A stretch of DNA of 64,000 nucleotides from Mangrovibacterium diazotrophicum (GCF_003610535.1 NZ_RAPN01000006.1:168724-232723); one strand, 5' to 3'. Shown: positions 10,016-19,381, numbered from the stretch's first letter. Notes: a model not told the origin generated them from the sequence alone. Made by a program: numbers and translations.

Positions 10016-13000
10016 TTAGAAACTAATGTTACAGCCAAGGGAAAAAGACCGTTGGATCGGATAGTTAAATCCGCTTGATCCCAACTCGATATCCCACAGT
10101 TTGAAATCACTGATCAGGAACGGATTCGTTGCCCGGGCGTACAGTTTGAAATTGTCAATCTTGTATTTCTTAATCCAGTTTTTGCTGAGGTAGTAAGAAA
10201 CTTCAATTTGCTTACAGCGCAGGAATTGTCCTTCGCGCATGAAATAGGTACTCTTGCGGCGCTCGGTATTGGCGTAATCTTCCTGCGGGTTGTGATAAAC
10301 AATACTCTCAGTCGATAATTTAGGCCAGAACGAGTGATCTGCATGATTCTCTTCCGTCCAGTGCGAATCAGCAATCGCTGTCAACACAGCACGGTTGTTC
10401 ACAAAAGGCGAAATTTGAGCCGGGTTGATGAAGAAGGTTCTGTTGCCTGCTCCCTGGAACGCCATCGAAAACTCGAAGCTCTTGTAGTGGAAGAATGCAT
10501 TGAAACCGTAAATCAAGCGTGGTGTTTCCGGATACCCGGCCATAACAGCATCGTTGATATCAATTTTCCCGTTCTTGTCCACATCCTTGTAGCGAATGTC
10601 GCCGGGCTCTACGATTCCGTCCTGCACCGGAGCGTTGTCAATTTCATCCCAGTCCTGGAACAAACCTTCAGCGATGTAGGCAAAACTTTGCGAAATATCG
10701 TGGCCCACACGTTTCTGCCAATCAGGCTTGCCACCTGGTTCTTCCACTTCTTTGAAAGTTGCTTTGTTGTATGTGATTGTTCCGTTCAGGATCATCCATA
10801 AATCTGAGCTAAAGGCATGCTGAACTTTTCCCGAGAAATCGAAACCTTGCGACTTCACTTTACCGAAGTTATCCAGCGGTGGTTGAATTAAACCAACTGA
10901 TGCAGGGATGGTATAGCGGTAGTCGTAAATGTTGTGGCGAACAGCATGGTAAGCATCCACGTTCATTTCGACGACACCTTTAAACAGTTTTACATCTAAA
11001 CCGAAGTTCAATTGTTCATTGGTTTCCCATTTTGTATTTTCTTTCGCATAGCTGTTGACCACGATGTATGATTGGCCATATGAAGGTTCGCCAACCAGGA
11101 TGTTGCCACCACCGTCAATATCTTCCAGGTAAAGGAAACGCGGGTCGTTAATTACACCGTCGTTACCAGTAATACCATACGACGCACGCAACTTGGCAAA
11201 ATCCAACCAATTGCTTGCCGAGCGGAGGAAGTTCTCGCGCGAGAAAATCCACGCACCACCAACTGCAGGAAAGTAACCAATGCGGTTTCCGGCAGCGAAA
11301 CGCTCTGAACCGTTCACACCCAAACTACCTTCAATAAAGTAGCGATCCTTGTAGCCATAGGTTGCACGACCGGCCAAACCAATGTTCCGGTAAGGTAAAC
11401 TTCCCATCAGGTCGTCCGGTGCCGAGTCATCTTTCTGGCGGGCAGTAAAAGCGCCGGTAAAGCTGGTTTGATGTTCGCCCCAGGCAGCAGTGTGCAACAC
11501 ACGCAACTGGTAGTCCATGATGGTCTCAGCGTAGCTTCCGCTTAAACCGGTTTTTTTCGACAGCTTGTTATCTTCCTGTCCCGGATTCGACGCACTCAAC
11601 CAGAATTCACCGGTTGCATAGTCGTATTTACGGAGTGTATAAAGTGCTGGCGTTGTGGTGTACACGTTATCGAAGTAACCAGTTTTAGTCAAGGCAACAC
11701 TTGCACGCAACTCCAGGCCTTTAACAAAACTTGCCAGACTTTGAATGTATTCAAACTGGTTGATGGTTGAATATCTCACCCGGTCGCGATACCCTTTGTG
11801 AATTTCCGCGTATGGGTTGTCGATAATTCCGGTTTGGGAATCGATTCCGCGACCACCAAAACGGATGTGAGGCCAGCTGTACTCTTCGTCAGCCGGGTAA
11901 ACCGGTGCGTAATCAACCGGGCTTGCGTTGAAAGCCAAAGCGTAAGCTGTTCTCACGTCAGCGACCGTACCGTGATAGTTGTCGTAGGTCGAGAACGAAT
12001 TCATATTCAGCTTTGCGCTTTTATTCAGGTCGGCATTCAGGTTGACGCGGAAGTTGGTTTGCTTGTTCGAGATGTTACAATCGAACTGGTTCAACGGGTC
12101 TGTTTTGATCAAACCGTTGTTATCGTTGTGGTTCATCGAAACGTAGTACTGCACTTTTGCGCTACCACCACGTACATTCAGCCCGTAGTGATTGTTGATA
12201 CTGTAATCTTTGAACAGAATGTCGTACCAGTCGTTGCCCGGGTTTACCCAGCTTGGGTAACGGGGATCGTTGGTCGCTTCGATACGCTCGTTCGAATAAA
12301 CCGGCTGGTCGCTGATTCCGCGGCCCATAATAGCCTGGTTGAACAAGCGCATGTATTCTTTCGGGTCGACCACATCAATTTCATCGGTCGGGCGACTTAA
12401 TATTTTCTCATAGTTGAAAGTAGTACGGATGTTTCCTTCTTTCCCTTTCTTGGTTTTTACATAGATGACACCGTTGGCACCGCGGGCACCATACATGGCT
12501 GTTGCCGAAGCATCCTTCATCACGTTGAATGACTCGATATCATCCGGGTCGATACGTGCCAGATCAAGCTTCGAAATTTCAATCCCATCCAATAAAATCA
12601 ACGGGTCGATATTAGCTCCTGTTGCATACGAGGTAATCCCGCGAATGTAGAACTTGGTGTTCATTTCATCGTCAGTCAGCGCACCGGGTGCACCACCGGT
12701 GTTCCAGCCAATTACGCCGGAAATCTTTCCGGCAAAAGAAGAGGTCAGGTCACTGTCTGAACTTTTTAAGTCGCCGGATTTAACGGAAGTAATAGCCGAT
12801 ACCATGCTCTCTTTCTTTTGAGCACCAAATGCAACAACGGCAACTTCGTCAATGTCTTCCACTTCGGGCACCAGCTTCACATCGATTTTGGCTTTTGCTT
12901 CCACCAAAACAATCTGGCTCTTGTAGCCGATAAACGAGAAACGCAAAACATCGTCAGACTTGGCTTTCACGGTGTAATGACCGTCAGAATCAGTAACGAC

Positions 13001-13468
13001 ACCGCGTCCGGTTCCCTGCACAATGACGTTCGCTCCGGCAACAGGATTGCCTTTTTCGTCGACAACCTGCCCCTTCACGTCTTTCATTTCGTCCTGCTGA
13101 ACTTCCTTCGGTTTGATGATGATCACATCGTCATACACTTCGTACTTCAGGTTGGTTTTGTCTAAAACTTTACCCAGCACCTCCAGAATTTCTTCATCTT
13201 CCACATCAATCGACACGCTCTGATATTTTTCAATATCCGCGTCTTTGTACATAAACGAAAGATTCGACTGTTTCTGAAGACTGGTAAAGATGCTCACCAG
13301 GCTTGCATTCTTCTCATTCAAACTAACTTTCGCCTGCTGCGCAGAACTGCTTAGGGCAAAAGTTTGAATAACTCCTACTAAGAGTAACCCGAAGGTTATC
13401 CTCATAATAAGAAGTGTTTTTTTCCATCTATCCCACCCGATGGGATAACTTAAACCATTCTTTTTCAT
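10016..13468 (-). CDS. SusC/RagA TonB-dependent outer-membrane transporter with N-terminal STN signalling domain
   Basis: 1150 aa from the ATG at 13468 (an in-frame TTG lies 4 codons further out). Order of domains: signal/membrane segment ~17-45 (ends SSSAQQ); STN secretin/TonB short N-terminal domain ~48-120 (ASLVSIFTSLQKQSNLSFMY); carboxypeptidase-regulatory-like domain ~130-205 (GQVVDEKGNPVAGANVIVQG); plug with the SusC-type RGITSYATGANIDPLILLDG and MKDASATAMYGARGANGVI; then a 22-strand barrel to a terminal Phe. The STN domain contacts an inner-membrane anti-sigma factor, which fits the FecR and ECF sigma genes immediately upstream. The substrate is unknown. Confidence 0.97.
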   Translation of the reverse strand: MKKNGLSYPIGWDRWKKTLLIMRITFGLLLVGVIQTFALSSSAQQAKVSLNEKNASLVSIFTSLQKQSNLSFMYKDADIEKYQSVSIDVEDEEILEVLGKVLDKTNLKYEVYDDVIIIKPKEVQQDEMKDVKGQVVDEKGNPVAGANVIVQGTGRGVVTDSDGHYTVKAKSDDVLRFSFIGYKSQIVLVEAKAKIDVKLVPEVEDIDEVAVVAFGAQKKESMVSAITSVKSGDLKSSDSDLTSSFAGKISGVIGWNTGGAPGALTDDEMNTKFYIRGITSYATGANIDPLILLDGIEISKLDLARIDPDDIESFNVMKDASATAMYGARGANGVIYVKTKKGKEGNIRTTFNYEKILSRPTDEIDVVDPKEYMRLFNQAIMGRGISDQPVYSNERIEATNDPRYPSWVNPGNDWYDILFKDYSINNHYGLNVRGGSAKVQYYVSMNHNDNNGLIKTDPLNQFDCNISNKQTNFRVNLNADLNKSAKLNMNSFSTYDNYHGTVADVRTAYALAFNASPVDYAPVYPADEEYSWPHIRFGGRGIDSQTGIIDNPYAEIHKGYRDRVRYSTINQFEYIQSLASFVKGLELRASVALTKTGYFDNVYTTTPALYTLRKYDYATGEFWLSASNPGQEDNKLSKKTGLSGSYAETIMDYQLRVLHTAAWGEHQTSFTGAFTARQKDDSAPDDLMGSLPYRNIGLAGRATYGYKDRYFIEGSLGVNGSERFAAGNRIGYFPAVGGAWIFSRENFLRSASNWLDFAKLRASYGITGNDGVINDPRFLYLEDIDGGGNILVGEPSYGQSYIVVNSYAKENTKWETNEQLNFGLDVKLFKGVVEMNVDAYHAVRHNIYDYRYTIPASVGLIQPPLDNFGKVKSQGFDFSGKVQHAFSSDLWMILNGTITYNKATFKEVEEPGGKPDWQKRVGHDISQSFAYIAEGLFQDWDEIDNAPVQDGIVEPGDIRYKDVDKNGKIDINDAVMAGYPETPRLIYGFNAFFHYKSFEFSMAFQGAGNRTFFINPAQISPFVNNRAVLTAIADSHWTEENHADHSFWPKLSTESIVYHNPQEDYANTERRKSTYFMREGQFLRCKQIEVSYYLSKNWIKKYKIDNFKLYARATNPFLISDFKLWDIELGSSGFNYPIQRSFSLGCNISF

Positions 13469-13494
13469 AAATTTGCTCAAGTATTAATGTTACA

Positions 13495-13548
13495 TTTTCC
13501 CATTGCAGTGGGAATTTTAAGAGGGGAATGTGTTGCAGCATTCCCTTT
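13495..13548. other. Two small hairpins in the fecR-susC intergenic leader
   Basis: TTCCCA (13497-13502) pairs with TGGGAA (13509-13514), loop TTGCAG. GGGAATG (13524-13530) pairs with CATTCCC (13539-13545). Both loops contain TTGCAG. The T-run follows the second stem on the plus strand, so neither is a normal intrinsic terminator for the leftward fecR transcript. They may be a processing, stability or attenuation structure in the susC leader. The role is unproven. Confidence 0.4.
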
Positions 13549-13555
13549 TTTAATG

Positions 13556-14728
13556 TTATTCAGTGATTGTTACTTTATTTCCACTTATCTCGAAATGAGC
13601 GACTTCAATCTTATCCAATAAATCGACAAAGGCATTAAACGTGTTAACCCGTTTAAACTTCCCGGTTACAACACTGCGCTTGATCGATTCGTCGCCAAAT
13701 TCAACATCAAGGTCATACCAGCGCGCCAACTCATTCATCACGTCCACCAGCGGCTTACTCTTAAATATGTATTCGCCTTCTTTCCACGACACGAATTCGC
13801 TGACATCAACCGACTGCTTGCTGATACCAACAGTCGCAAAATCGAGGATTGTTTGTTCACCCGGACTAAGCAGCACACTGCCCAGCGCCATCGCATCAGG
13901 TGTTAGTGCAATGGAGCCCTCTACAAGTGTTGTTATTGCTCTTTCTTCTTCGGAATAGTTGCGCACGTTGAAAGCAGTGCCCAAGACTTTGATCTGCTGA
14001 CCACCAGTTTTTACGATAAAAGGCTTCTCTTTATTCTTGGTAACTTCAAAATAGGCTTCGCCACTCACCTCAACGGAGCGTGTCGCTTCGTTAAAGACTG
14101 TAGGGAAGACCAGCTCCGACTCTGAGTTCAGCCAAACTTTGGTGCCATCCGCCAGTACCATTTGAAATTCGCCGCCGCGAGGGACTACAATACGGTTAAT
14201 TTGAGCCTCAACAGCTTTCTCGTTCGAATAGGAAATCATTCCATGATCGGCTACCAGCGAAGTATTGTCTTTATAAATTGTATCGGTTGTGTTCTCGTCC
14301 AACTCGATGCGTTCGCCGGACGAGAAAAACAGCTGGGCCTTGTGGTTACCCGCTTCGATTGTGGCAACCTGTGGTCTTGGCTGGCGTTCAGTCTGCATGA
14401 AAACAACGACACCAATCGCCAGCGGAATTAAAATTGATGCGGCAACTGCGCTAAACCGCTTCCAGTTTAAAACACGAGTTTTAGCAACTGGCTTTTGCCG
14501 AATCGCTATTTTTCGTTGCAATTGTTGATAAGCTTTGTCCAAATCGACTTTAGACGAATGGCTTCGTCTTATTTCAAAATTCTCTTCCAAAAGTAAACTC
14601 TCAAACAACTGCTTATTCGAAGCCGATGCCCCAATCCAGGCGTCCAGCTCGGTCAGCTCAGTGTCAGTGATCTCACCTTTGATATATTTGACAATCAAAG
14701 CCGACTCTCTACTTTCATATTGTTTCAT
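13556..14728 (-). CDS. FecR family anti-sigma factor
   Basis: 390 aa from the ATG at 14728; a GTG 3 codons upstream is an alternative. A cytoplasmic N-terminus of ~85 residues is followed by a membrane segment (AAASILIPLAIGVVVFMQ-like, ~90-108). Next comes the periplasmic FecR domain (IVVPRGGEFQMVLADGTKVWLNSESELVFP) and a C-terminal DUF4974-type domain (YIFKSKPLVDVMNELARWYDLDVEF). The N-terminus holds the ECF sigma factor and the periplasmic part senses the STN domain of SusC. It lies between the sigma gene and susC on the same strand. Confidence 0.95.
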   Translation of the reverse strand: MKQYESRESALIVKYIKGEITDTELTELDAWIGASASNKQLFESLLLEENFEIRRSHSSKVDLDKAYQQLQRKIAIRQKPVAKTRVLNWKRFSAVAASILIPLAIGVVVFMQTERQPRPQVATIEAGNHKAQLFFSSGERIELDENTTDTIYKDNTSLVADHGMISYSNEKAVEAQINRIVVPRGGEFQMVLADGTKVWLNSESELVFPTVFNEATRSVEVSGEAYFEVTKNKEKPFIVKTGGQQIKVLGTAFNVRNYSEEERAITTLVEGSIALTPDAMALGSVLLSPGEQTILDFATVGISKQSVDVSEFVSWKEGEYIFKSKPLVDVMNELARWYDLDVEFGDESIKRSVVTGKFKRVNTFNAFVDLLDKIEVAHFEISGNKVTITE

Positions 14729-14815
14729 TTTACCCACTTATAAAACCATTTTGATTGGCTGTTATTCTTAGTACACCAAAAGGGGGAAAAGGGGGTAAAC
14801 GTTTTTTACATTTTT

Positions 14816-15349
14816 TTATAAATTTTGTGAAAGCACAAACAAAATGTAGGATATTCGGCCCAAACGAGTAACCAAAAGTTTTTTCGCCCGTTTCTTTTGA
14901 GCCTTGATCGTTTCAACCGACAAATTCAGCTCCTGCGCGATTTCGAAAGCTTTCATTCCGGAAAGTGACAATTGATAAATTTTCTTGCACTGAGGTGGCA
15001 ACGTGTTTAAAGTCTCTAGCAATTTCTGATAGACTTCTTCCCTGATCATATCGTGATTGAGGTCGAACTCAACAGTTTCTTCCTGAATTTCGTCCAACCG
15101 CTTCTTTTTAACAGCAGAATCTCTCAAAAAATTCAGGCAACGGTTTTTCACCGAACGGAATAAATACGATTTAAACTCATCCCCAAAACCATCCTTCCGC
15201 TCCCAAACATTCACGAACACCTCCTGAACGATATCCTCGGCATCGTCCGTGTCGCTCACAAAAGTACAGGCGTAATTAACCAGGGAAACATAGTAAGCAC
15301 TAAACATTTCCCGGAATGACTTTTCGGAATTGAGATTAAAATTTTGCAT
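14816..15349 (-). CDS. ECF-type RNA polymerase sigma factor (FecI-like)
   Basis: 177 aa. Sigma-70 region 2 is at ~10-75 (FREMFSAYYVSLVNYACTFV, DDAEDIVQEVFVNVWE). Region 4 is at ~110-165 (LNTLPPQCKKIYQLSLSGMKAFEIAQELNLSVETIKAQKKRA). No extra C-terminal domain. It heads the leftward locus, 87 bases before fecR. It should direct transcription of susC and the genes after it once FecR releases it. Confidence 0.96.
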   Translation of the reverse strand: MQNFNLNSEKSFREMFSAYYVSLVNYACTFVSDTDDAEDIVQEVFVNVWERKDGFGDEFKSYLFRSVKNRCLNFLRDSAVKKKRLDEIQEETVEFDLNHDMIREEVYQKLLETLNTLPPQCKKIYQLSLSGMKAFEIAQELNLSVETIKAQKKRAKKLLVTRLGRISYILFVLSQNL

Positions 15350-16039
15350 TAACGCACAAACACTTCACACCCTTATAATCGTTCAAATCAGACGCATTTA
15401 TCACACTAAACCAATGCCTTATCGTACAGAATGCTAACTTTTTTACATCCAAAATACATGCACAACATTTTTTCAGGCTGTGCCAATCACTCACTCTTCG
15501 GTTCTTATTTTTCCCTTGAGAAAACAGTCTTTTTTGCTTGAATGATAACGAAAGCGATACCGGCTCCCCCAAAACATCAACCGGCTTCATCCACGATAGA
15601 AAAGTCAACAACAGAACATAACCAGTCTTTTTGAACATACAGTTTCGTTGTCTACACACAACCGAACAAAAACTCAAAAATCACTGTTTCAGCCCATTCT
15701 CAACCCTTCTATCCCTTTCGTTATTTCCCCCCTTTTTTCTAAGCGCGCAATGATAAACAAAAAATTACACGAAACAACTGACAATAATTACCTAATTGAA
15801 AAAAGTGAAGTAGCGGGATTTTGCCTCCGGAGATTTCGGTAAAAACCAATGAAACCTGAGCATTCAAATTTTAGCAGATCATTTGAGCGATATCATTTTA
15901 ACTTCCTCTTCCTTTCGTTATATTTGCTGACTACCGAAAAAACAAACGAACCCCAAATCGTTGCAGGCTTTAGCAAAGCCTTTCACCAAAACAAATAGCA
16001 ATAACAGGCGGTCGATGACCCGAAAAAAGTGTTTATAGA
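15350..16039. other. 690-base intergenic region between divergent sigma factor and dipeptidase genes
   Basis: I see no convincing gene. Small open frames at 15336-15677 (minus) and 15648-15842 (plus) lack family features and the first overlaps the sigma start. A -7 box TATATTTG at 15919-15926 probably serves the dipeptidase. A small hairpin (AGGCTTT/AAAGCCT) near 15965-15981 lies in its leader. No clear promoter for the sigma gene could be picked out. Confidence 0.5.
15919..15926 (+). promoter_or_regulatory. Probable -7 box for the C69 dipeptidase gene
   Basis: TATATTTG matches the Bacteroidota -7 consensus TAnnTTTG. No good TTTG -33 box is at the expected distance. The leader would be about 105 bases. 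Confidence 0.4.
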
Positions 16040-17722
16040 ATGATTAAAAGAATTAGTCTTGTATTTTTTGCGTTGGCATTTGCTTACGTTCAGGTGTTTG
16101 CCTGTACCAATTTTCTGATTACCAAAGGAGCCTCAGCCGACGGCTCGAGCATGATTACTTATGCGGCCGATTCGCACACCTTGTACGGCGAATTGTACCA
16201 CCAGCCGGCAGCCGATCACCCGGAGGGCGCCATGAGAGATATTCACGAGTGGGACACCGGCAAGTTCCTTGGACGAATTCCGGAGATTGCACATACCTAC
16301 AGCGTGATTGGCAACATGAACGAGCATCAGCTGGCCATTGGCGAAACCACCTTTGGCGGACGGTCGGAACTGCACACGCAGGAAGGCGCTATCATGGATT
16401 ACGGAAGCCTGATTTACGTGGCTCTGCAACGTGCCAAATCAGCACGTGAAGCCATTGAAGTGATGACCAGCCTGGTGGACGAATATGGTTATTACAGTTC
16501 GGGAGAATCTTTTTCTATTTCCGATAAAGATGAAGTGTGGATTATGGAGATGATCGGCAAAGGCGAAGGCGAAAAGGGAGCTGTTTGGGTCGCCATGCGC
16601 ATTCCCGACGGTTACATTTCGGGCCACGCCAACCAGGCACGGATTACCACATTCCCGCTGAGTGATTCGGATAACTGCCTGTATTCAAAAGACGTGATTT
16701 CCTTTGCACGCGAAAAAGGCTGGTTCGACGGCAAGAATAAAGATTTTAGTTTCTCGGATGTTTACGCACCGGTTGACTTTGGTGGTGCCCGTTTCTGCGA
16801 AGCTCGCGTTTGGGCAGGCTTCAATAAAGTGGCTTCAGGCATGGATCAGTATACCGAGTATGCCGAAGGAAAAGTTGAACACGGCGGCGAAAACAATTAC
16901 GCATCCAACCGCATGCCATTGTGGATTAAACCCGACAAAAAGCTGACGGTGAAAGACGTGATGGAAATGATGCGCGACCACTTTGAAGGAACCGATCTGG
17001 ACATGACTCAGGATATTGGCGCCGGACCTTATAAATTACCTTACCGCTGGAGAGGATTGACCTGGAAAGTTGACTCGGTTGAATATTGCAACGAGCGCGC
17101 GATTTCAACCCAACAAACCGGCTTCTCGTTTGTGGCACAATCGCGTGCCTCACTCCCCGATCCAATTGGCGGAATCCTGTGGTTTGGTGTCGACGATACT
17201 TACAGCACTTGCTACGCTCCCATGTATTGTGGTATTACAGAAGTTCCGGAGTGTTTCCGCGTTGGAAACGGCGACATGTTGACTTACTCGCCTACTTCGG
17301 CTTTCTGGACTTTCAACAAAGTAACCAACTTTGCGTACCTGCGCTACGGCGAAATGATTCAACACGTGCGCGCAACTCAAGCAACAATCGAGGGCAAATT
17401 CATGGAAACCACACCGGCTATTGATGCGGCAGCGAAAATGCTGTACGAAAAATCGAGCCCGGAAAAAGCCCGTGAGTTCCTGACCATGTACTCGGACAAC
17501 GAAGCCAACAACATGACGGCCCAATGGGAAAAGCTGTTTGAATATTTGCTGGTGAAATACATTGACGGAAACGTGAAAAAAGAAAAAGACGGCGAATTCG
17601 AACGCAACGAATGGGGCATGCCGGCATCTCCGGATCAACCGGGCTACCCGGAATGGTGGTACGATGCTATTGTGAAAAGCACTGGCGACCACTTCAAGGT
17701 ATTAGACGAAAGTGCACATTGA
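16040..17722 (+). CDS. Secreted C69 family dipeptidase (PepD-like Ntn-hydrolase)
   Basis: 560 aa. Signal peptide residues 1-21 (ends YVQVFA), then Cys 22 at the start of CTNFLITKGASADGSS. In C69 enzymes this cysteine becomes the N-terminal nucleophile after processing, so signal cleavage could itself expose the active site here. The following blocks (ADSHTLYGELYH, EVWIMEMIGKGEGEKGAVWVA, YCNERAISTQQTGFSFVAQSR) match the family. It cleaves dipeptides, here in the periplasm. Single gene with its own promoter and terminator. Confidence 0.92.
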   Translation: MIKRISLVFFALAFAYVQVFACTNFLITKGASADGSSMITYAADSHTLYGELYHQPAADHPEGAMRDIHEWDTGKFLGRIPEIAHTYSVIGNMNEHQLAIGETTFGGRSELHTQEGAIMDYGSLIYVALQRAKSAREAIEVMTSLVDEYGYYSSGESFSISDKDEVWIMEMIGKGEGEKGAVWVAMRIPDGYISGHANQARITTFPLSDSDNCLYSKDVISFAREKGWFDGKNKDFSFSDVYAPVDFGGARFCEARVWAGFNKVASGMDQYTEYAEGKVEHGGENNYASNRMPLWIKPDKKLTVKDVMEMMRDHFEGTDLDMTQDIGAGPYKLPYRWRGLTWKVDSVEYCNERAISTQQTGFSFVAQSRASLPDPIGGILWFGVDDTYSTCYAPMYCGITEVPECFRVGNGDMLTYSPTSAFWTFNKVTNFAYLRYGEMIQHVRATQATIEGKFMETTPAIDAAAKMLYEKSSPEKAREFLTMYSDNEANNMTAQWEKLFEYLLVKYIDGNVKKEKDGEFERNEWGMPASPDQPGYPEWWYDAIVKSTGDHFKVLDESAH

Positions 17723-17728
17723 TGCAAT

Positions 17729-17766
17729 TTTCAGCCATTTAGAAACCCCAATGGCTGAAATTATTT
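17729..17766 (+). terminator. Terminator of the C69 dipeptidase gene
   Basis: TTTCAGCCATT (17729-17739) pairs perfectly with AATGGCTGAAA (17750-17760), followed by TTATTT. It begins 7 bases after the stop. Confidence 0.7.
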
Positions 17767-17788
17767 CATCATAAATAGCTTGAAAGTT

Positions 17789-17817
17789 TTGATCGAATTC
17801 AATTTTTATTAATTTTG
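17789..17817 (+). promoter_or_regulatory. rplS promoter
   Basis: TTG at 17789-17791 (within TTTTG) and TAATTTTG at 17810-17817, 18 bases apart, match the Bacteroidota -33/-7 pattern. The start codon is 66 bases downstream. Confidence 0.6.
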
Positions 17818-17882
17818 CGCAAAATTTATGCAATCTCTTATGCCACAACGGCGTAATATTGCCACTTAAAACATTTAATAAG

Positions 17883-18239
17883 ATGGACTTAATTAAAGTA
17901 GCAGAACAAGCATTCGCAACTGAAGAGCAAGCAAAACAATTGCCTGAATTCGGTGCTGGCGATACCATTACTGTACACTACAAAATTAAAGAAGGTAACA
18001 AAGAACGTGTTCAGGACTTTCGCGGTGTAGTGATCCAGGTTAAAGGAACCGGTGTTACAAAAACCTTCACTGTTCGCAAAATGTCAGGTAACGTAGGTGT
18101 AGAACGTATCTTCCCTATGTCATCTCCATTCATCGATGGAATCGACATCAACAAAAAAGGTAGCGTACGTCGTAAACGTATCTTCTATTTGCGTGGCCTT
18201 ACTGGTAAAAAAGCCAGAATCAAAGAAAAAAGAAGCTAA
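17883..18239 (+). CDS. rplS: 50S ribosomal protein L19
   Basis: 118 aa from the ATG at 17883. An upstream in-frame ATG at 17859 would add 8 residues not found in L19. Typical L19 sequence: VHYKIKEGNKERVQDFRGVVIQVKG and TVRKMSGNVGVERIFPMSSP, ending RGLTGKKARIKEKRS. It binds 23S rRNA at the subunit interface. Its usual trmD/rimM neighbours are not here; it is a monocistronic unit with promoter and terminator. Confidence 0.98.
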   Translation: MDLIKVAEQAFATEEQAKQLPEFGAGDTITVHYKIKEGNKERVQDFRGVVIQVKGTGVTKTFTVRKMSGNVGVERIFPMSSPFIDGIDINKKGSVRRKRIFYLRGLTGKKARIKEKRS

Positions 18240-18258
18240 TTTCAACTTTGAGTATATT

Positions 18259-18289
18259 AAAAAGGTCTCCAAACGGAGACCTTTTTTTA
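18259..18289 (+). terminator. rplS terminator
   Basis: AAAGGTCTCC (18261-18270), loop AAAC, then GGAGACC (18275-18281) and seven T. A strong intrinsic terminator 20 bases after the stop. Confidence 0.9.
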
Positions 18290-18382
18290 TACCCAAACAG
18301 TTTACAAACAACCGAAAGCGTGATAAAAATCAAATGCAATTGAAGCGATATCCGCTATTTTCGGGAACTAAAATCTTGACCT

Positions 18383-19306
18383 ATGCCATTCCTCCAAAAA
18401 GAAAAACTGTTCAGCCTCGGCTGGTTTAAGGACTACAGCTACATCACTATTGGCTCATTCATACTTGCGGTTGGGTTCGTCTTTTTCATTACCCCGCACA
18501 AAATCGTTCCCGGCGGCTTATTCGGTATCGCCATTGTTGTTCACTACTTGACAGCTGGCATGTTCGAACTCTGGCCCGACGGTTTCCCGATTGGTTTATT
18601 CAGTTTGCTGGTTAACATCCCGCTCACCATTGCCGGAATTAAAATTTTAGGCCCGCGGTTTGGTGTAAAAACGGTTGCCGGTTTTGTGCTTAGTTCCGTT
18701 TTCATCGACTGGGTTACCTACATGCGGATAGATGCTGAAGCGCCGCTCGTTCACGATGTATTGCTCTCCTGTATTTTCGGAGGTGTATTGATTGGCGTCG
18801 GTACTGGCTTAATTTTCAAATCACGCGCTACATCCGGCGGCTCGGATATCATTGCCATGATCATCGCGAAATATACCGGCATGCAACTCGGCCAGCTGAT
18901 GATCTACGTCGACTCGGCCATTGTTTTGTTGGGTTTGGCTGCATTCCAGGATTGGCAAATTCCTCTTTACTCGTGGCTGGCCATTTACATCACCGGCAAA
19001 GCAATTGACGTAACATTGGAAGGGGTAAGCTACCACAAAGCACTTTTCATTATCTCGGCTAAACACGAAGAAATTAAAGAAAAGATATTGATAGACCTGG
19101 AACGTGGAGGAACCATCTTCCAGGGGCGTGGCATGTTCACCAACGAGGAAAAGCAAATTATTTACACCGTGGTCAGCCGGCGCGAAGTGGCTATTCTTGA
19201 AAAGTTTATCAGCCAGGTCGACCCCGACGCGTTCATCACGGTTATGGACACCCGCGAAATTTTAGGTGAAGGATTCCAATCGCTGAAACTCAAAGTCGAC
19301 GATTAA
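18383..19306 (+). CDS. YitT family membrane protein (DUF161-DUF2179)
   Basis: 307 aa. About five to six membrane helices in residues 15-205, including the family stretch ITPHKIVPGGLFGIAIVVHY and the glycine-rich GTGLIFKSRATSGGSDIIA. Then a cytosolic DUF2179 domain ~215-300 (GRGMFTNEEKQIIYTVVSRRE, DPDAFITVMDTREILGEGF). The function of the family is unknown; a transport or channel role is often suggested. It is followed 75 bases later by the patatin gene. Confidence 0.9.
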   Translation: MPFLQKEKLFSLGWFKDYSYITIGSFILAVGFVFFITPHKIVPGGLFGIAIVVHYLTAGMFELWPDGFPIGLFSLLVNIPLTIAGIKILGPRFGVKTVAGFVLSSVFIDWVTYMRIDAEAPLVHDVLLSCIFGGVLIGVGTGLIFKSRATSGGSDIIAMIIAKYTGMQLGQLMIYVDSAIVLLGLAAFQDWQIPLYSWLAIYITGKAIDVTLEGVSYHKALFIISAKHEEIKEKILIDLERGGTIFQGRGMFTNEEKQIIYTVVSRREVAILEKFISQVDPDAFITVMDTREILGEGFQSLKLKVDD

Positions 19307-19344
19307 AACGTAATTGTGTTCGGGCACATTTGGATGATTTTTTA

Positions 19345-19352
19345 TAATTTTG
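19345..19352 (+). promoter_or_regulatory. Possible -7 box for the patatin gene
   Basis: TAATTTTG, 30 bases upstream of the ATG at 19382; no clear -33 box. Confidence 0.35.
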
Positions 19353-19381
19353 ATCATGTTCTAAAAATTACAATCCAAAGC

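Noticed and set aside
11798..12400. 200-residue plus-strand frame inside susC
   Set aside because: Antisense shadow; Val/Arg-rich composition typical of reverse reading of barrel strands.
15336..15677. 113-residue minus-strand open frame with a hydrophobic start upstream of the sigma factor
   Set aside because: It overlaps the sigma start, has no family features, lacks a ribosome-binding site and is rich in residues typical of chance AT-rich frames.
15648..15842. 64-residue plus-strand open frame in the sigma-dipeptidase gap
   Set aside because: No recognisable domain or start context; composition like random intergenic DNA.
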